Assembly: GCF_015500075.1 (NCBI RefSeq)
Contig: NZ_CP045496.1
Span: 6,582,001 to 6,646,000, forward strand
DNA: 64,000 nt
Direction of reading: 5' to 3'
Source: Mesorhizobium sp. INR15
Lineage (GTDB): Bacteria > Pseudomonadota > Alphaproteobacteria > Rhizobiales > Rhizobiaceae
Of this stretch, positions 39,821-48,095 are shown in pieces (the stretch's first letter is position 1; each line of letters opens with the position of its first letter). The position numbers and the translations under genes are program-made. The notes beneath the pieces are model-generated. The model worked only from the letters and a program-made list of their open reading frames with translations. It did not search any database and was not told where the DNA came from.

Positions 39821-42040
39821 TTACGCCGCCTGCTTGGTCTCGTCCTTCGCATAGGGGTCGAAGCGCTGGTAGAAGGTCTCGCCCTTTTCGGCCATGTCGA
39901 GCAGCAGCTTGGGCGCCTTGAACTCGGCGCCGTACTTCTTCTGCAGACCCTTGGCGATCTTGACGAACTCTTTCACTCCAATGCCATCGATATAGGACAG
40001 CGCGCCGCCGGTATAAGGCGCGAAGCCGAAGGCGAGGATCGAACCGACATCGGCCTCGCGTGGATCGGTGACAATGCCTTCTTCCATGACCCGCGCCGCT
40101 TCCAGCGCGATGGTGACCAGCAGCCGCTGTTGCAGCTCTTCATAGTCGACCTTCTCCGCCGGAAGTTGCGGATAGAGGTCTTTCAGGCCAGGCCAGAGCT
40201 TCTTCTTGGCCGGCTTGGCTGGATAATCATAGAAGCCCTTGCCGTTCTTGCGGCCAAAGCGGCCGTGGGTGTCGGCCATGGTGTTGATCAACGCCATCTG
40301 CTTGGGGTCAACCGCCTTGTCGCCGAGATCCTTGATGGTCTGCTTCATGATCTTCTGGGCGAGGTCGATCGCCGTCTCATCCGTGAGAGCCAGCGGGCCG
40401 ACCGGCATGCCGGCGGCCTTCGCCGCATTCTCGATCATTGGCGCAGGCACACCCTCGATCAGCATCTTGTAGGCTTCCGACATGTAGCGCAGCACGCAAC
40501 GGTTGACGTAGAAGCCACGCGTGTCGTTGACGACGATCGGCGTCTTCTTGATGGCGCGGACGAAATCGATCGCGGTGGCCAGCGCCTTGTCGCCGGTCTT
40601 CTTGCCCAGAATGATCTCAACCAGCAGCATCTTGTCGACCGGCGAGAAGAAGTGGATGCCGATAAAATTCTTCGGCCGCGCCGAATTCTTGGCCAGCGCC
40701 GAGATCGGAATGGTCGAGGTGTTCGACGCGAAGATCGCCGACGGCTTCAACGCCGCTTCCGCCTGCTCGGTGGCGCTTTTCTTGACCGCCGAATCCTCGA
40801 ACACGGCCTCGACCACAAGGTCGCAGCCGGCGAGGTCAGCATAGTCCGCCGTCGGTGTGATCAGCGACAGCAGCTTGTCCTTCTCCTCGGGCTTGGCGCG
40901 GCCTTTCTTGACCAGATCCGCGATCAGGCTTTCCGAATGCGCCTTGCCCTTGGCGGCCGATTCCACGTCGCGGTCGAGCAGCACCACCGGAATGCCGGCC
41001 TTGGCCGTGACATAGGCGATGCCGGCGCCCATGAAGCCGGCGCCGAGGATGCCGATCTTCTTGAATTTGGTTTCCGGTACGCCGGCAGGGCGGCGCGCGC
41101 CCTTGTTCAGTTCCTGCAGGGAAACGAACAGCGAGCGGATCATCGCCGCTGCTTCCCTGGTCTGCATGATCTCGGTGAAATACCGCTGCTCGATCCTGAG
41201 CGCGGTGTCGAACGGCACCAGCAGGCCTTCATAGACGCATTTCAGGATCGCGGCCGCCGCGGGATAATTGCCATAGGTTTCACGGCGCAGGATGGCGATC
41301 CCCGGTGGCCAAAGATTGAAGCCGGCGGGCGAATAGATCTGGCCGCCGGGCAGCTTGAAACCCTTCTCGTCCCAGGGCGCCACCGGCTTCAGGCCGTTCC
41401 TGATCATCGCCTTGGCGGTCTCGACCAGCTTGGCTGGTTCCGATATCTCATGAATGAGGCCCATCGCCTTGGCCTTTTGCGGCGACAGCGTCTGGCCCGA
41501 CGTCAGCATCTGCAGCGCCTGCTGCTGGTCGGTCAGGCGCGGCACGCGCTGCGTGCCGCCGGCGCCTGGAAAGATGCCGATCTTCACTTCGGGAAGCGCC
41601 ATCTTGACCTTGTCGGAATCGGCCGCGACCCGGCCATGACACGCTAGCGACATTTCGAAGGCCCCACCCATGCAGGTGCCGTTGATGGCGGACACCCATG
41701 GCTTGCCGCAGGTTTCCAGCTTACGGAACAGGCCAGTCATGGCGCCGGCATTGTCGAACAGGGCCTTGGTTGCCTTGACGGCGTCCTTGCCCTTTTCAGA
41801 TGCGAAGGTCTTCAACATCTTCTGCAGCATGGTGATGTCGGCGCCGCCGGAGAACGTGTCCTTGCCGGAGGTGATGACCGCGCCCTTGATGGCGGCGTCC
41901 GCCGCCACCTTGTCGACGATGGCGTCGAGCTCACGCATCGCCTCTTCGGTGAAAACATTCATCGAGCGGCCCGGCATGTCCCAGGTGACCAGCGCAATGC
42001 CGTCGGCGTCGATGTCGAGCGTGAAATTTGTGTAGGTCAT
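39821..42040 (-). CDS. fadJ: Multifunctional fatty-acid oxidation protein (FadB/FadJ type)
   Basis: This 739-residue protein combines an N-terminal enoyl-CoA hydratase/isomerase domain with a C-terminal 3-hydroxyacyl-CoA dehydrogenase. The crotonase part (about 1-190) has 'SGKDTFSGGADITML', 'NGTCMGGAFEMSLACH' and 'LPEVKIGIFPGAGGTQRVPR' with both catalytic Glu. The dehydrogenase part has NAD-binding 'GILGAGFMGAGIAYVTAKAG' and 'NFIGIHFFSPVDKMLLVEII' with the catalytic His. It forms a complex with the thiolase encoded upstream. Gene order is thiolase, hydrolase, then this gene. Confidence 0.92.
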   Translation of the reverse strand: MTYTNFTLDIDADGIALVTWDMPGRSMNVFTEEAMRELDAIVDKVAADAAIKGAVITSGKDTFSGGADITMLQKMLKTFASEKGKDAVKATKALFDNAGAMTGLFRKLETCGKPWVSAINGTCMGGAFEMSLACHGRVAADSDKVKMALPEVKIGIFPGAGGTQRVPRLTDQQQALQMLTSGQTLSPQKAKAMGLIHEISEPAKLVETAKAMIRNGLKPVAPWDEKGFKLPGGQIYSPAGFNLWPPGIAILRRETYGNYPAAAAILKCVYEGLLVPFDTALRIEQRYFTEIMQTREAAAMIRSLFVSLQELNKGARRPAGVPETKFKKIGILGAGFMGAGIAYVTAKAGIPVVLLDRDVESAAKGKAHSESLIADLVKKGRAKPEEKDKLLSLITPTADYADLAGCDLVVEAVFEDSAVKKSATEQAEAALKPSAIFASNTSTIPISALAKNSARPKNFIGIHFFSPVDKMLLVEIILGKKTGDKALATAIDFVRAIKKTPIVVNDTRGFYVNRCVLRYMSEAYKMLIEGVPAPMIENAAKAAGMPVGPLALTDETAIDLAQKIMKQTIKDLGDKAVDPKQMALINTMADTHGRFGRKNGKGFYDYPAKPAKKKLWPGLKDLYPQLPAEKVDYEELQQRLLVTIALEAARVMEEGIVTDPREADVGSILAFGFAPYTGGALSYIDGIGVKEFVKIAKGLQKKYGAEFKAPKLLLDMAEKGETFYQRFDPYAKDETKQAA

Positions 42041-42050
42041 CTAAACCTCC

Positions 42051-42626
42051 TTAGGCCGCGATATTTTCAGCGACAGCCGCGACCACGGCGTCGGTTGTTA
42101 CAATGGAAGCAAATTCGCCATTGAGATTGGACAAGGTCATCTGGTGGATGGCCTCGGCGCTTTCCGATCGGCCGTCAAAACCAACACGGTCGAACGTGTA
42201 GCAGGCGTCCTGAACCAATTGCGCCTCGAAGCCCATGTTTCCGGCCATGCGCGTGGTCGTCTCGACACAGTGGTTGGTGGTGATGCCTGCAATCACCAAT
42301 GTCTGGTGGCCGGCATCACGCAAACGCTTTTCCAGGTCGGTGCCTATGAAAGCGGAGTTGACATGTTTGACGATCACCGGCTCGCCAGCCTGTTCACGCG
42401 CCTGCGAGATCGGCTGATATCCGCTGCGTTCGGGCCGCAGGGCTGAGTCCTTCTCGACCGAAGCGTGGCGGATATGGAATATCGCTAGACCTTCACGGCG
42501 AAATGCCTGCAGCAGACGGGCGATGTTTTCGACCGCCTCGGGATTGTTTCGCCGCAGGCCGGCGCGTTCAAATTCGACGAAAGCCATCTGCACGTCGATC
42601 AGGATCAGGGCGGGTTTGGTTTGCAC
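42051..42626 (-). CDS. Isochorismatase-family cysteine hydrolase
   Basis: This 191-residue hydrolase has the catalytic triad in order: Asp in 'LILIDVQMAFVEFE', Lys in 'VIVKHVNSAFIGTDL' and Cys in 'GITTNHCVETTTRMAGNMGF'. The start is GTG 42626. It sits 10 nt upstream of fadJ and starts just after the thiolase gene, within the beta-oxidation cluster. This position is unusual; the substrate (an amide or carbamate, as in other family members) is unknown. Confidence 0.88.
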   Translation of the reverse strand: MQTKPALILIDVQMAFVEFERAGLRRNNPEAVENIARLLQAFRREGLAIFHIRHASVEKDSALRPERSGYQPISQAREQAGEPVIVKHVNSAFIGTDLEKRLRDAGHQTLVIAGITTNHCVETTTRMAGNMGFEAQLVQDACYTFDRVGFDGRSESAEAIHQMTLSNLNGEFASIVTTDAVVAAVAENIAA

Positions 42627-42630
42627 GGCG

Positions 42631-43839
42631 CTACACCCGCTCGATGATCGTGGCGGTGCCCATGCCGGCGCCGATGCAGAGCGTCACCAGCGCGGTGTTG
42701 AGGTCGCGCCGCTCAAGCTCGTCCAGCACCGTGCCGAAGATCATCGCGCCGGTGGCACCGAGCGGGTGACCCATGGCGATCGCGCCGCCATTGACGTTGA
42801 TCTTGTCGTGCGAAATGTCGAACGCCTGCATGTAGCGCAGCACCACCGAGGCGAAGGCTTCGTTGAGCTCGAACAGATCGATGTCCGAGAGTTTCATCTT
42901 GGCGCGCTTCAGCAGCTTTTCGGTCACATCAACCGGGCCGGTCAGCATCAACACCGGCTCCGAGCCGATGTTGGCGAAGGTGCGGATGCGGGCGCGCGGC
43001 TTCAGGCCCATCGCCTTGCCGGCCTTCTTCGAGCCGAGCAAAACGGCGGCGGCGCCATCGACAATGCCGGACGAATTGCCGGCGTGGTGGACATGGTTGA
43101 CCTCTTCGATCTCGGGGTGCTTCTGCACCGCGACGGCGTCGAAGCCGCCCATCTCGCCTGGCATGATGAAGGCAGGATTGAGCGAAGCCAGCGACTGCAT
43201 GTCGGTCGACGGGCGCATATGCTCGTCATGGTCGAGGATGGTCAGGCCGTTCTGGTCTTTGATCGGAATGACGGAATTCTTGAAGCGGCCATCGGCCCAG
43301 GACTTGGCGGCACGCTTCTGGCTCTCGACCGCATAGGCGTCGACGTCGTCGCGCGAGAAGCCATACTTGGTGGCGATCAGATCGGCGGAGATGCCTTGCG
43401 GCACGAACCAGCCGGGCAGACCGACCGAAGGGTCCATGAACCAGGCGCCGCCGGAAGCGCCCATGCCGACACGCGACATCGACTCGACACCGCCAGCGAT
43501 AACGATCTCGTCCGCGCCTTGCGCGATCTTGGCGGCGCCAAAATTGATGGCGTCAAGGCCCGATGCGCAGAAGCGCGAAATCTGCATGCCGGGCGCCTTG
43601 GTGTCGTAGCCGGCCTCGAAGGCGGCAGCGCGCGGAATGACGGAGCCGGCTTCACCTACCGGATCGACGCAACCGAAGATGATGTCGTCGACGGTGCCGG
43701 TGTCCAGCCCGTTGCGGTCGCGCAGTGCCTCAAGCGTCTTGGCGGCGAGCCGCACGGCGGGCACTTCGTGCAGCGAGCCATCCTTCTTGCCCTTGCCGCG
43801 CGGCGTGCGCACGGCGTCATAGACATAGGCTTCCGTCAT
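42631..43839 (-). CDS. fadA: Acetyl-CoA C-acyltransferase (3-ketoacyl-CoA thiolase)
   Basis: This 402-residue thiolase cleaves 3-ketoacyl-CoA. The nucleophilic Cys is in 'ISRFCASGLDAINFGAAKIA', the His in 'GGAIAMGHPLGATGA' and the second Cys in 'LVTLCIGAGMGTATI'. It pairs with the FadJ-type protein as the beta subunit of a trifunctional complex. It starts 31 bp after the acyl-CoA dehydrogenase stop. Confidence 0.94.
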   Translation of the reverse strand: MTEAYVYDAVRTPRGKGKKDGSLHEVPAVRLAAKTLEALRDRNGLDTGTVDDIIFGCVDPVGEAGSVIPRAAAFEAGYDTKAPGMQISRFCASGLDAINFGAAKIAQGADEIVIAGGVESMSRVGMGASGGAWFMDPSVGLPGWFVPQGISADLIATKYGFSRDDVDAYAVESQKRAAKSWADGRFKNSVIPIKDQNGLTILDHDEHMRPSTDMQSLASLNPAFIMPGEMGGFDAVAVQKHPEIEEVNHVHHAGNSSGIVDGAAAVLLGSKKAGKAMGLKPRARIRTFANIGSEPVLMLTGPVDVTEKLLKRAKMKLSDIDLFELNEAFASVVLRYMQAFDISHDKINVNGGAIAMGHPLGATGAMIFGTVLDELERRDLNTALVTLCIGAGMGTATIIERV

Positions 43840-43870
43840 TTTCTTGCTCCTTGGTTTTATCGAACGCAGC

Positions 43871-45040
43871 TCAGAGCGAGCGTCCGATCAGCAATTTCAT
43901 GATCTCGTTGGTGCCGCCGTAGATGCGCTGGACGCGAGCGTCGCGGAACATGCGGGCGATCGGATATTCATTCATGTAGCCATAGCCGCCATGCAATTGA
44001 AGGCACTCGTCGACCACTTTTCCCTGCAGGTCGCTGAGCCAGTATTTGGCCATCGACGCGGTCACCGGGTCGAGCCCACCATTGATGTGGCGCGTGACAC
44101 AGTCATTGTAGAACACGCGGCCGATTGTGGCCTCGGTCTTCAGTTCGGCCAGCTTGAACTGGGTGTTCTGGAAATCGATGATCGCCTTGCCGAAGGCCTT
44201 GCGTTCCTTGACGTAGTCGATGGTCAGCGCCAGCGCCCGCTCGATCATGGCGATCGCGCCCGTGCCGATCTGCAGCCGCTCCTGCGGCAGTTGCTGCATC
44301 AACTGGACGAAGCCCTGTCCCTCCTCGTGGCCGAGCAGGTTGGAAGTCGGCACGCGCATGTCGTTGAAGAACAGCTCCGAGGTGTCGTTGGCCTTCAGGC
44401 CGATCTTGTCGAGGTTGCGGCCACGCTGGAAGCCTTCGACCTCGTCGGTCTCGACGACGATCAGCGAGGTGCCTTTGGCGCCCTTCTCCGGATCGGTCTT
44501 GGTGACGACGATGACGAAATTCGCCAGCTGGCCATTGGTGATGAAGGTCTTCGACCCGTTGATCTTGTACTGGTTGCCATCCTTTTCGGCCCGCGTCTTG
44601 ACGCCTTGCAGGTCGGAGCCGGCGCCAGGCTCGGTCATGGCGATGGCACCGATCAGTTCGCCGGTGGCAAGCCTGGGCAGCCACTTCTTCTTTTGCTCTT
44701 CCGAGCCGTAGTGGAGGATGTAAGGAGCGACGATCGAATTGTGCAGGCCAATACCGAAGCCATCGACGCCGACATGGCCGATCGCCTCGATGATGGCGCT
44801 CTCATGCGCGAAAGTACCGCCCGAGCCGCCATATTCCTCCGGCATCGACGCGCAGAGCAGACCGGCGGCACCTGCCTTCAGCCAGCTTTCGCGGTCGACC
44901 ATTTCGTTCTTCTCGAACTCGTCGTAGCGCGGCGCGATCTCCTCCGACATGAAGCGGGTCGCCATGTCGTAGAGCATGCCGACCTCGTCCGCCGCCCAGG
45001 CAGGCTTGGGGAGACCAAGGATTTCGGCAGGGTTGGTCAT
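43871..45040 (-). CDS. Acyl-CoA dehydrogenase
   Basis: This 389-residue flavoprotein performs the first step of beta-oxidation. The FAD/substrate motifs are 'IGAIAMTEPGAGSDLQGVKT' and 'YKINGSKTFITNGQLANFV', and the C-terminal part has 'LHGGYGYMNEYPIARMFRDA' and 'IYGGTNEIMKLLIGRSL'. Length is typical of medium/long-chain enzymes. It follows the longer dehydrogenase gene in the same leftward operon, separated by a REP-like palindrome. Confidence 0.93.
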   Translation of the reverse strand: MTNPAEILGLPKPAWAADEVGMLYDMATRFMSEEIAPRYDEFEKNEMVDRESWLKAGAAGLLCASMPEEYGGSGGTFAHESAIIEAIGHVGVDGFGIGLHNSIVAPYILHYGSEEQKKKWLPRLATGELIGAIAMTEPGAGSDLQGVKTRAEKDGNQYKINGSKTFITNGQLANFVIVVTKTDPEKGAKGTSLIVVETDEVEGFQRGRNLDKIGLKANDTSELFFNDMRVPTSNLLGHEEGQGFVQLMQQLPQERLQIGTGAIAMIERALALTIDYVKERKAFGKAIIDFQNTQFKLAELKTEATIGRVFYNDCVTRHINGGLDPVTASMAKYWLSDLQGKVVDECLQLHGGYGYMNEYPIARMFRDARVQRIYGGTNEIMKLLIGRSL

Positions 45041-45119
45041 GCGATGATCGTCCTCCCAGGCACATCAGCGGAATCGGGGGCTGGCGCTCACGCGTGCCTC
45101 CTCGCGGCCCATCGGGCCA

Positions 45120-45140
45120 CCCTCCCCTCGAGGGGGAGGG
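45120..45140. repeat. REP-like palindrome between the two acyl-CoA dehydrogenase genes
   Basis: CCCTCCCC (45120-45127), TCGA, then GGGGGAGGG form a GC hairpin with one bulged G. GC palindromes of this form are dispersed in many rhizobial genomes, as far as I recall. Here it lies inside an operon and may stabilise the upstream part of the mRNA. Confidence 0.6.
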
Positions 45141-45151
45141 CTAAGCCATAT

Positions 45152-46942
45152 TTAGAACGCTTCCGCCGGCAGTGCCATCATCGTGTCGGCGCCGCTGGAA
45201 ATGCGGGCGAGATGAGCCGAGGTTTCCGGCATGATCCGCTCCATGAAGAAGCGGCCCGTGACCAGCTTGTTGTCATAGAACGACGAGGCGCCGTTGGCGC
45301 CGACCTTGCCATGTGCCGCCTTGGCCATCTGCGCCCACATGTAACCCAGCGCAACGAGACCGAAGAGATGCATGAAATCGGTCGAGGCAGCGCCGGCATT
45401 GTCCGGCTTGGCCATGCCGTTCTGCAGCAGCCACATGGTCGCCGCCTGCAGGTCGTTGAGGCCCTTCTTCAGTGCCTTGGTGAACGGCGCCATCTTCTCA
45501 TCCGAGCGGTTCTCCTCGCAGAACTCTCCGACTTCCTTGAAGAAGGCCTGTATGGCGCGGCCGCCATTCAAGCCGAGCTTGCGGCCGACAAGGTCAAGCG
45601 CCTGGATGCCATTGGCGCCTTCATAGATCATGGCGATGCGGGCATCGCGCACGAACTGGCTCATGCCATGTTCTTCGATATAGCCGTGGCCGCCGAACAC
45701 CTGCTGCGCCATGACGGCGTGATCGAAACCCTTGTCGGTGAGCACGCCCTTGACCACCGGCGTCATCAGGCCAGTGTAGTCGTCGGCGACCTGACGGTCC
45801 TTCTCATCCTCGGAGCGGTGGGCGATGTCCGACTTGATCGCCGTCCACAGCGCCAGCGCGCGGCCGGCTTCGTTGAAGGCCCGCATGGTCATCAGGCCTC
45901 GGCGGATGTCTGGATGGACGATGATCGGATCGGCCTTCTTGTCCGGTGCCTTGGCGCCCGACAGCGAGCGGCCCTGCAGGCGGTCCTTGGCGTAGGCAAC
46001 CGCGTTCTGGTAGGCGATCTCGGACAGCGACAGACCCTGCAGGCCGACGCCGAGGCGCGCTTCGTTCATCATCGTGAACATAGCTTTCAGGCCGCCATTG
46101 GCTTCACCGAGCAGCGTGCCCTCGGCCTCGTCATAGTTCATGACGCAGGTCGAGTTGCCGTGGATGCCCATCTTCTCCTCGATCGAGCCGCAGGAGACGG
46201 GGTTCCTGTCGCCGGGGTTGCCCGAAGCATCGAGCTTCAGCTTCGGCACGATGAACAGCGAGATGCCCTTGACGCCTTCCGGCGCACCCTCGATGCGGGC
46301 CAGCACGAGATGGACGATATTGTCCGACATGTCGTGCTCGCCGGCCGAGATGAAAATCTTCTGGCCCGATATCTTGTAGGTACCGTCGCCGTTGGGGACA
46401 GCCTTGCTGCGCAGCAGGCCGAGATCGGTGCCGCAATGCGGCTCGGTCAGGTTCATGGTGCCGGTCCAGGCGCCTTCGATCATCCTGGGCAACCAGGTCG
46501 CCTTCTGCTCGTCGGTGCCGTGGGTGATGATCGCCGCGATCGCGCCTTGCGTCAGGCCGGGATACATCATCAACGACATGTTGGCCGAGACCATGTATTC
46601 GGCGACCGCGGTGTGGACTGCATAAGGCAGGCCCTGGCCGCCAAATTCGACCGGCGCGGCCAGTCCCATCCAGCCGCCTTCACGGTACTGGTCGAAAGCC
46701 TCCTTGAAGCCTTTCGGTGTCGTCACCGAGCCGTCGTCATGACGGACGCAGCCTTCCATGTCGCCGACGCGATTCAACGGATGCATGACGTTTTCGGCGA
46801 GCTTGGCACCTTCAGCGAGGATCGCCTCCAGCACATCGGGCGTGGCGTCGGAAAATCCGGGAAGGTTCGAATAGCGCTGATAGCCCAGCACTTCATTGAG
46901 CACGAACAGCGTGTCCTGGACCGGAGCCCTGTAGATCGGCAT
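45152..46942 (-). CDS. Acyl-CoA dehydrogenase, long AcdB-type form
   Basis: This protein of about 596 residues is a longer acyl-CoA dehydrogenase with an N-terminal extension ('MPIYRAPVQDTLFVLNEVLG') and an extra C-terminal domain of about 130 residues. The core holds 'GTMNLTEPHCGTDLGLLRSK', 'KISGQKIFISAGEHDMSDNI' and 'IYEGANGIQALDLVGRKLGL' with the usual catalytic region. ATG 46942 has GGAGGAAAAGC upstream; the longer frame is not needed. It is the first structural gene behind the LiuR-like operator. Confidence 0.92.
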   Translation of the reverse strand: MPIYRAPVQDTLFVLNEVLGYQRYSNLPGFSDATPDVLEAILAEGAKLAENVMHPLNRVGDMEGCVRHDDGSVTTPKGFKEAFDQYREGGWMGLAAPVEFGGQGLPYAVHTAVAEYMVSANMSLMMYPGLTQGAIAAIITHGTDEQKATWLPRMIEGAWTGTMNLTEPHCGTDLGLLRSKAVPNGDGTYKISGQKIFISAGEHDMSDNIVHLVLARIEGAPEGVKGISLFIVPKLKLDASGNPGDRNPVSCGSIEEKMGIHGNSTCVMNYDEAEGTLLGEANGGLKAMFTMMNEARLGVGLQGLSLSEIAYQNAVAYAKDRLQGRSLSGAKAPDKKADPIIVHPDIRRGLMTMRAFNEAGRALALWTAIKSDIAHRSEDEKDRQVADDYTGLMTPVVKGVLTDKGFDHAVMAQQVFGGHGYIEEHGMSQFVRDARIAMIYEGANGIQALDLVGRKLGLNGGRAIQAFFKEVGEFCEENRSDEKMAPFTKALKKGLNDLQAATMWLLQNGMAKPDNAGAASTDFMHLFGLVALGYMWAQMAKAAHGKVGANGASSFYDNKLVTGRFFMERIMPETSAHLARISSGADTMMALPAEAF

Positions 46943-47024
46943 GCTTTTCCTCCACCATGCGGATTTGGCCCCGAACCAAGCCGTGGGAGGCAGGCGGGCC
47001 AATGTTGAAGCTGGAATAGCAAAT

Positions 47025-47048
47025 ATTGACGTTTGCGTAAACGTCAAT
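47025..47048. promoter_or_regulatory. 24-bp palindromic LiuR-like operator before the acyl-CoA dehydrogenase operon
   Basis: ATTGACGTTT (47025-47034), GCGT, AAACGTCAAT (47039-47048) form a perfect 10-bp inverted repeat 83 bp before the gene start. It contains two overlapping matches to TTnrCGT-ww-rCGTnAA, similar to the reported LiuR motif. The adjacent MerR gene is the likely binder. Confidence 0.75.
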
Positions 47049-47109
47049 TCTTTTGGCGCGGCGAATTTTTACCAGAAAGGCCGTGGCGGGCATCGTTGCA
47101 CGACATCCG

Positions 47110-47148
47110 CAAACGACAAAGAGCCGCGTGGCAAAGGCCACGCGGCTC
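47110..47148 (-). terminator. Intrinsic terminator after the MerR gene
   Basis: GAGCCGCGTGGC (47121-47132) and GCCACGCGGCTC (47137-47148) form a perfect 12-bp stem. Read leftward, TTTGTCGTTTG follows. It separates the MerR transcript from the acyl-CoA dehydrogenase operon. Confidence 0.7.
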
Positions 47149-47176
47149 TCAAATCAACCCAGGAGTGGAAGTTGTC

Positions 47177-47638
47177 TTAGCCGGCGACGCTGGCTTGCGG
47201 CGCGGCGCGTTCGGTCAGCATCTGACGCACCGCCGACATCGAGCCGCTCAACTCGTTGATGGCGTCGTCGATCAGCGCCCGCTGCTTCTGGAGGCGGGCC
47301 AGCTGCTTCTCCGACTTGTCCAGAGCGAGCTTGAGCTGCTTGGTGTTGGAGCCGGTCGGATCATAGAGATCCATCATCTGCTTGACGTCGCGCAGCGAGA
47401 ACCCGACCTTGCGGCCAAGCAGGATCAGCTTCAGCCGGGCCTTGTCGCGGCGCGTGTAAAGACGGGTGGAGCCGTCGCGCTGCGGGTTGAGCAGGCCCTT
47501 GTCCTCATAGAAACGCAGCGTGCGCAGCGTCACTCCATATTTCTTCGCCATCTCGCCGATGCGGACGAGGTCTTCGCCGGTTTCGACAGGTACATTGTTG
47601 GTGTTGGCCGCGGTCTCGCCGGCCGAAATAAGCTTCAT
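47177..47638 (-). CDS. MerR-family regulator, LiuR-like
   Basis: This protein of about 153 residues has an N-terminal MerR helix-turn-helix ('VRIGEMAKKYGVTLRTLRFY', then 'EDKGLLNPQRDGSTRLYTRR') and a C-terminal coiled coil ('LALDKSEKQLARLQKQRALI'). No Cys cluster for metal sensing is present. MerR proteins of this type (LiuR) control branched-chain amino acid and fatty-acid catabolism in proteobacteria. Palindromic sites occur both before this gene and before the downstream operon. ATG 47638 is the chosen start; the frame runs further upstream. Confidence 0.87.
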   Translation of the reverse strand: MKLISAGETAANTNNVPVETGEDLVRIGEMAKKYGVTLRTLRFYEDKGLLNPQRDGSTRLYTRRDKARLKLILLGRKVGFSLRDVKQMMDLYDPTGSNTKQLKLALDKSEKQLARLQKQRALIDDAINELSGSMSAVRQMLTERAAPQASVAG

Positions 47639-47765
47639 GGTCACTGACTTTCCCCGTCTGGTGGCATCGCGGTCTCGGACCTTGCGTCGCCTGAGTGGAA
47701 GCGGGGGGCTTGCTTCCAGTCGTGGTTTCAACAAACAAATCGCAAACGGCATGCCCGGCACGCCT

Positions 47766-47781
47766 TTTACGTTTACGTCAA
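47766..47781. promoter_or_regulatory. LiuR-like operator upstream of the MerR gene
   Basis: TTTACGTTTACGTCAA (47766-47781) matches TTnACGT-ww-ACGTnAA and is close to half of the 24-bp palindrome at 47025. It lies about 130 bp upstream of the MerR start, suggesting autoregulation. Confidence 0.65.
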
Positions 47782-47845
47782 TTCTATACCGATAGCCGCA
47801 TCATGACGCAAGGGCGTTCTGCGGGCGGACCTTTTTGCCGCATCG

Positions 47846-47891
47846 TTAAGCGGTTTCTAAAGATCGTCGCAACTTCTTAAGTTTGGTTAAC
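47846..47891. promoter_or_regulatory. Candidate CtrA sites upstream of podJ
   Basis: TTAA-N7-CTAA (47846-47860) matches the CtrA consensus TTAA-N7-TTAA at 7 of 8 positions. TTAA-N6-TTAAC (47877-47891) has one base less spacing. They lie 205-250 bp before podJ in a gene-free stretch of about 450 bp (47639-48095). podJ is cell-cycle regulated in Caulobacter. Confidence 0.4.
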
Positions 47892-48095
47892 GCGTTGTTT
47901 ACCACGTTGGGCGAAATGTGCGCATGTCGGTTACCCGTGTTTATCCTGTATCGAATTTTTCACGGTTTTTCGGAGCGCGGGCGAGAGCCTGGGAAGCACG
48001 CCTTCCACCGCGGCAAAAGCCACCGGTCGCCTTCGTTCCGGCAGGGACTTGGGGAACTGGCCGCAAGCCAGTCATTGTGAAAAACGGACGCACCG

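Noticed and set aside
43844..47008. Very long open frame (over 1000 codons) antisense to the two acyl-CoA dehydrogenase genes and the thiolase region
   Set aside because: It mirrors strongly supported genes, has no recognisable domain and a composition typical of GC-rich antisense frames.
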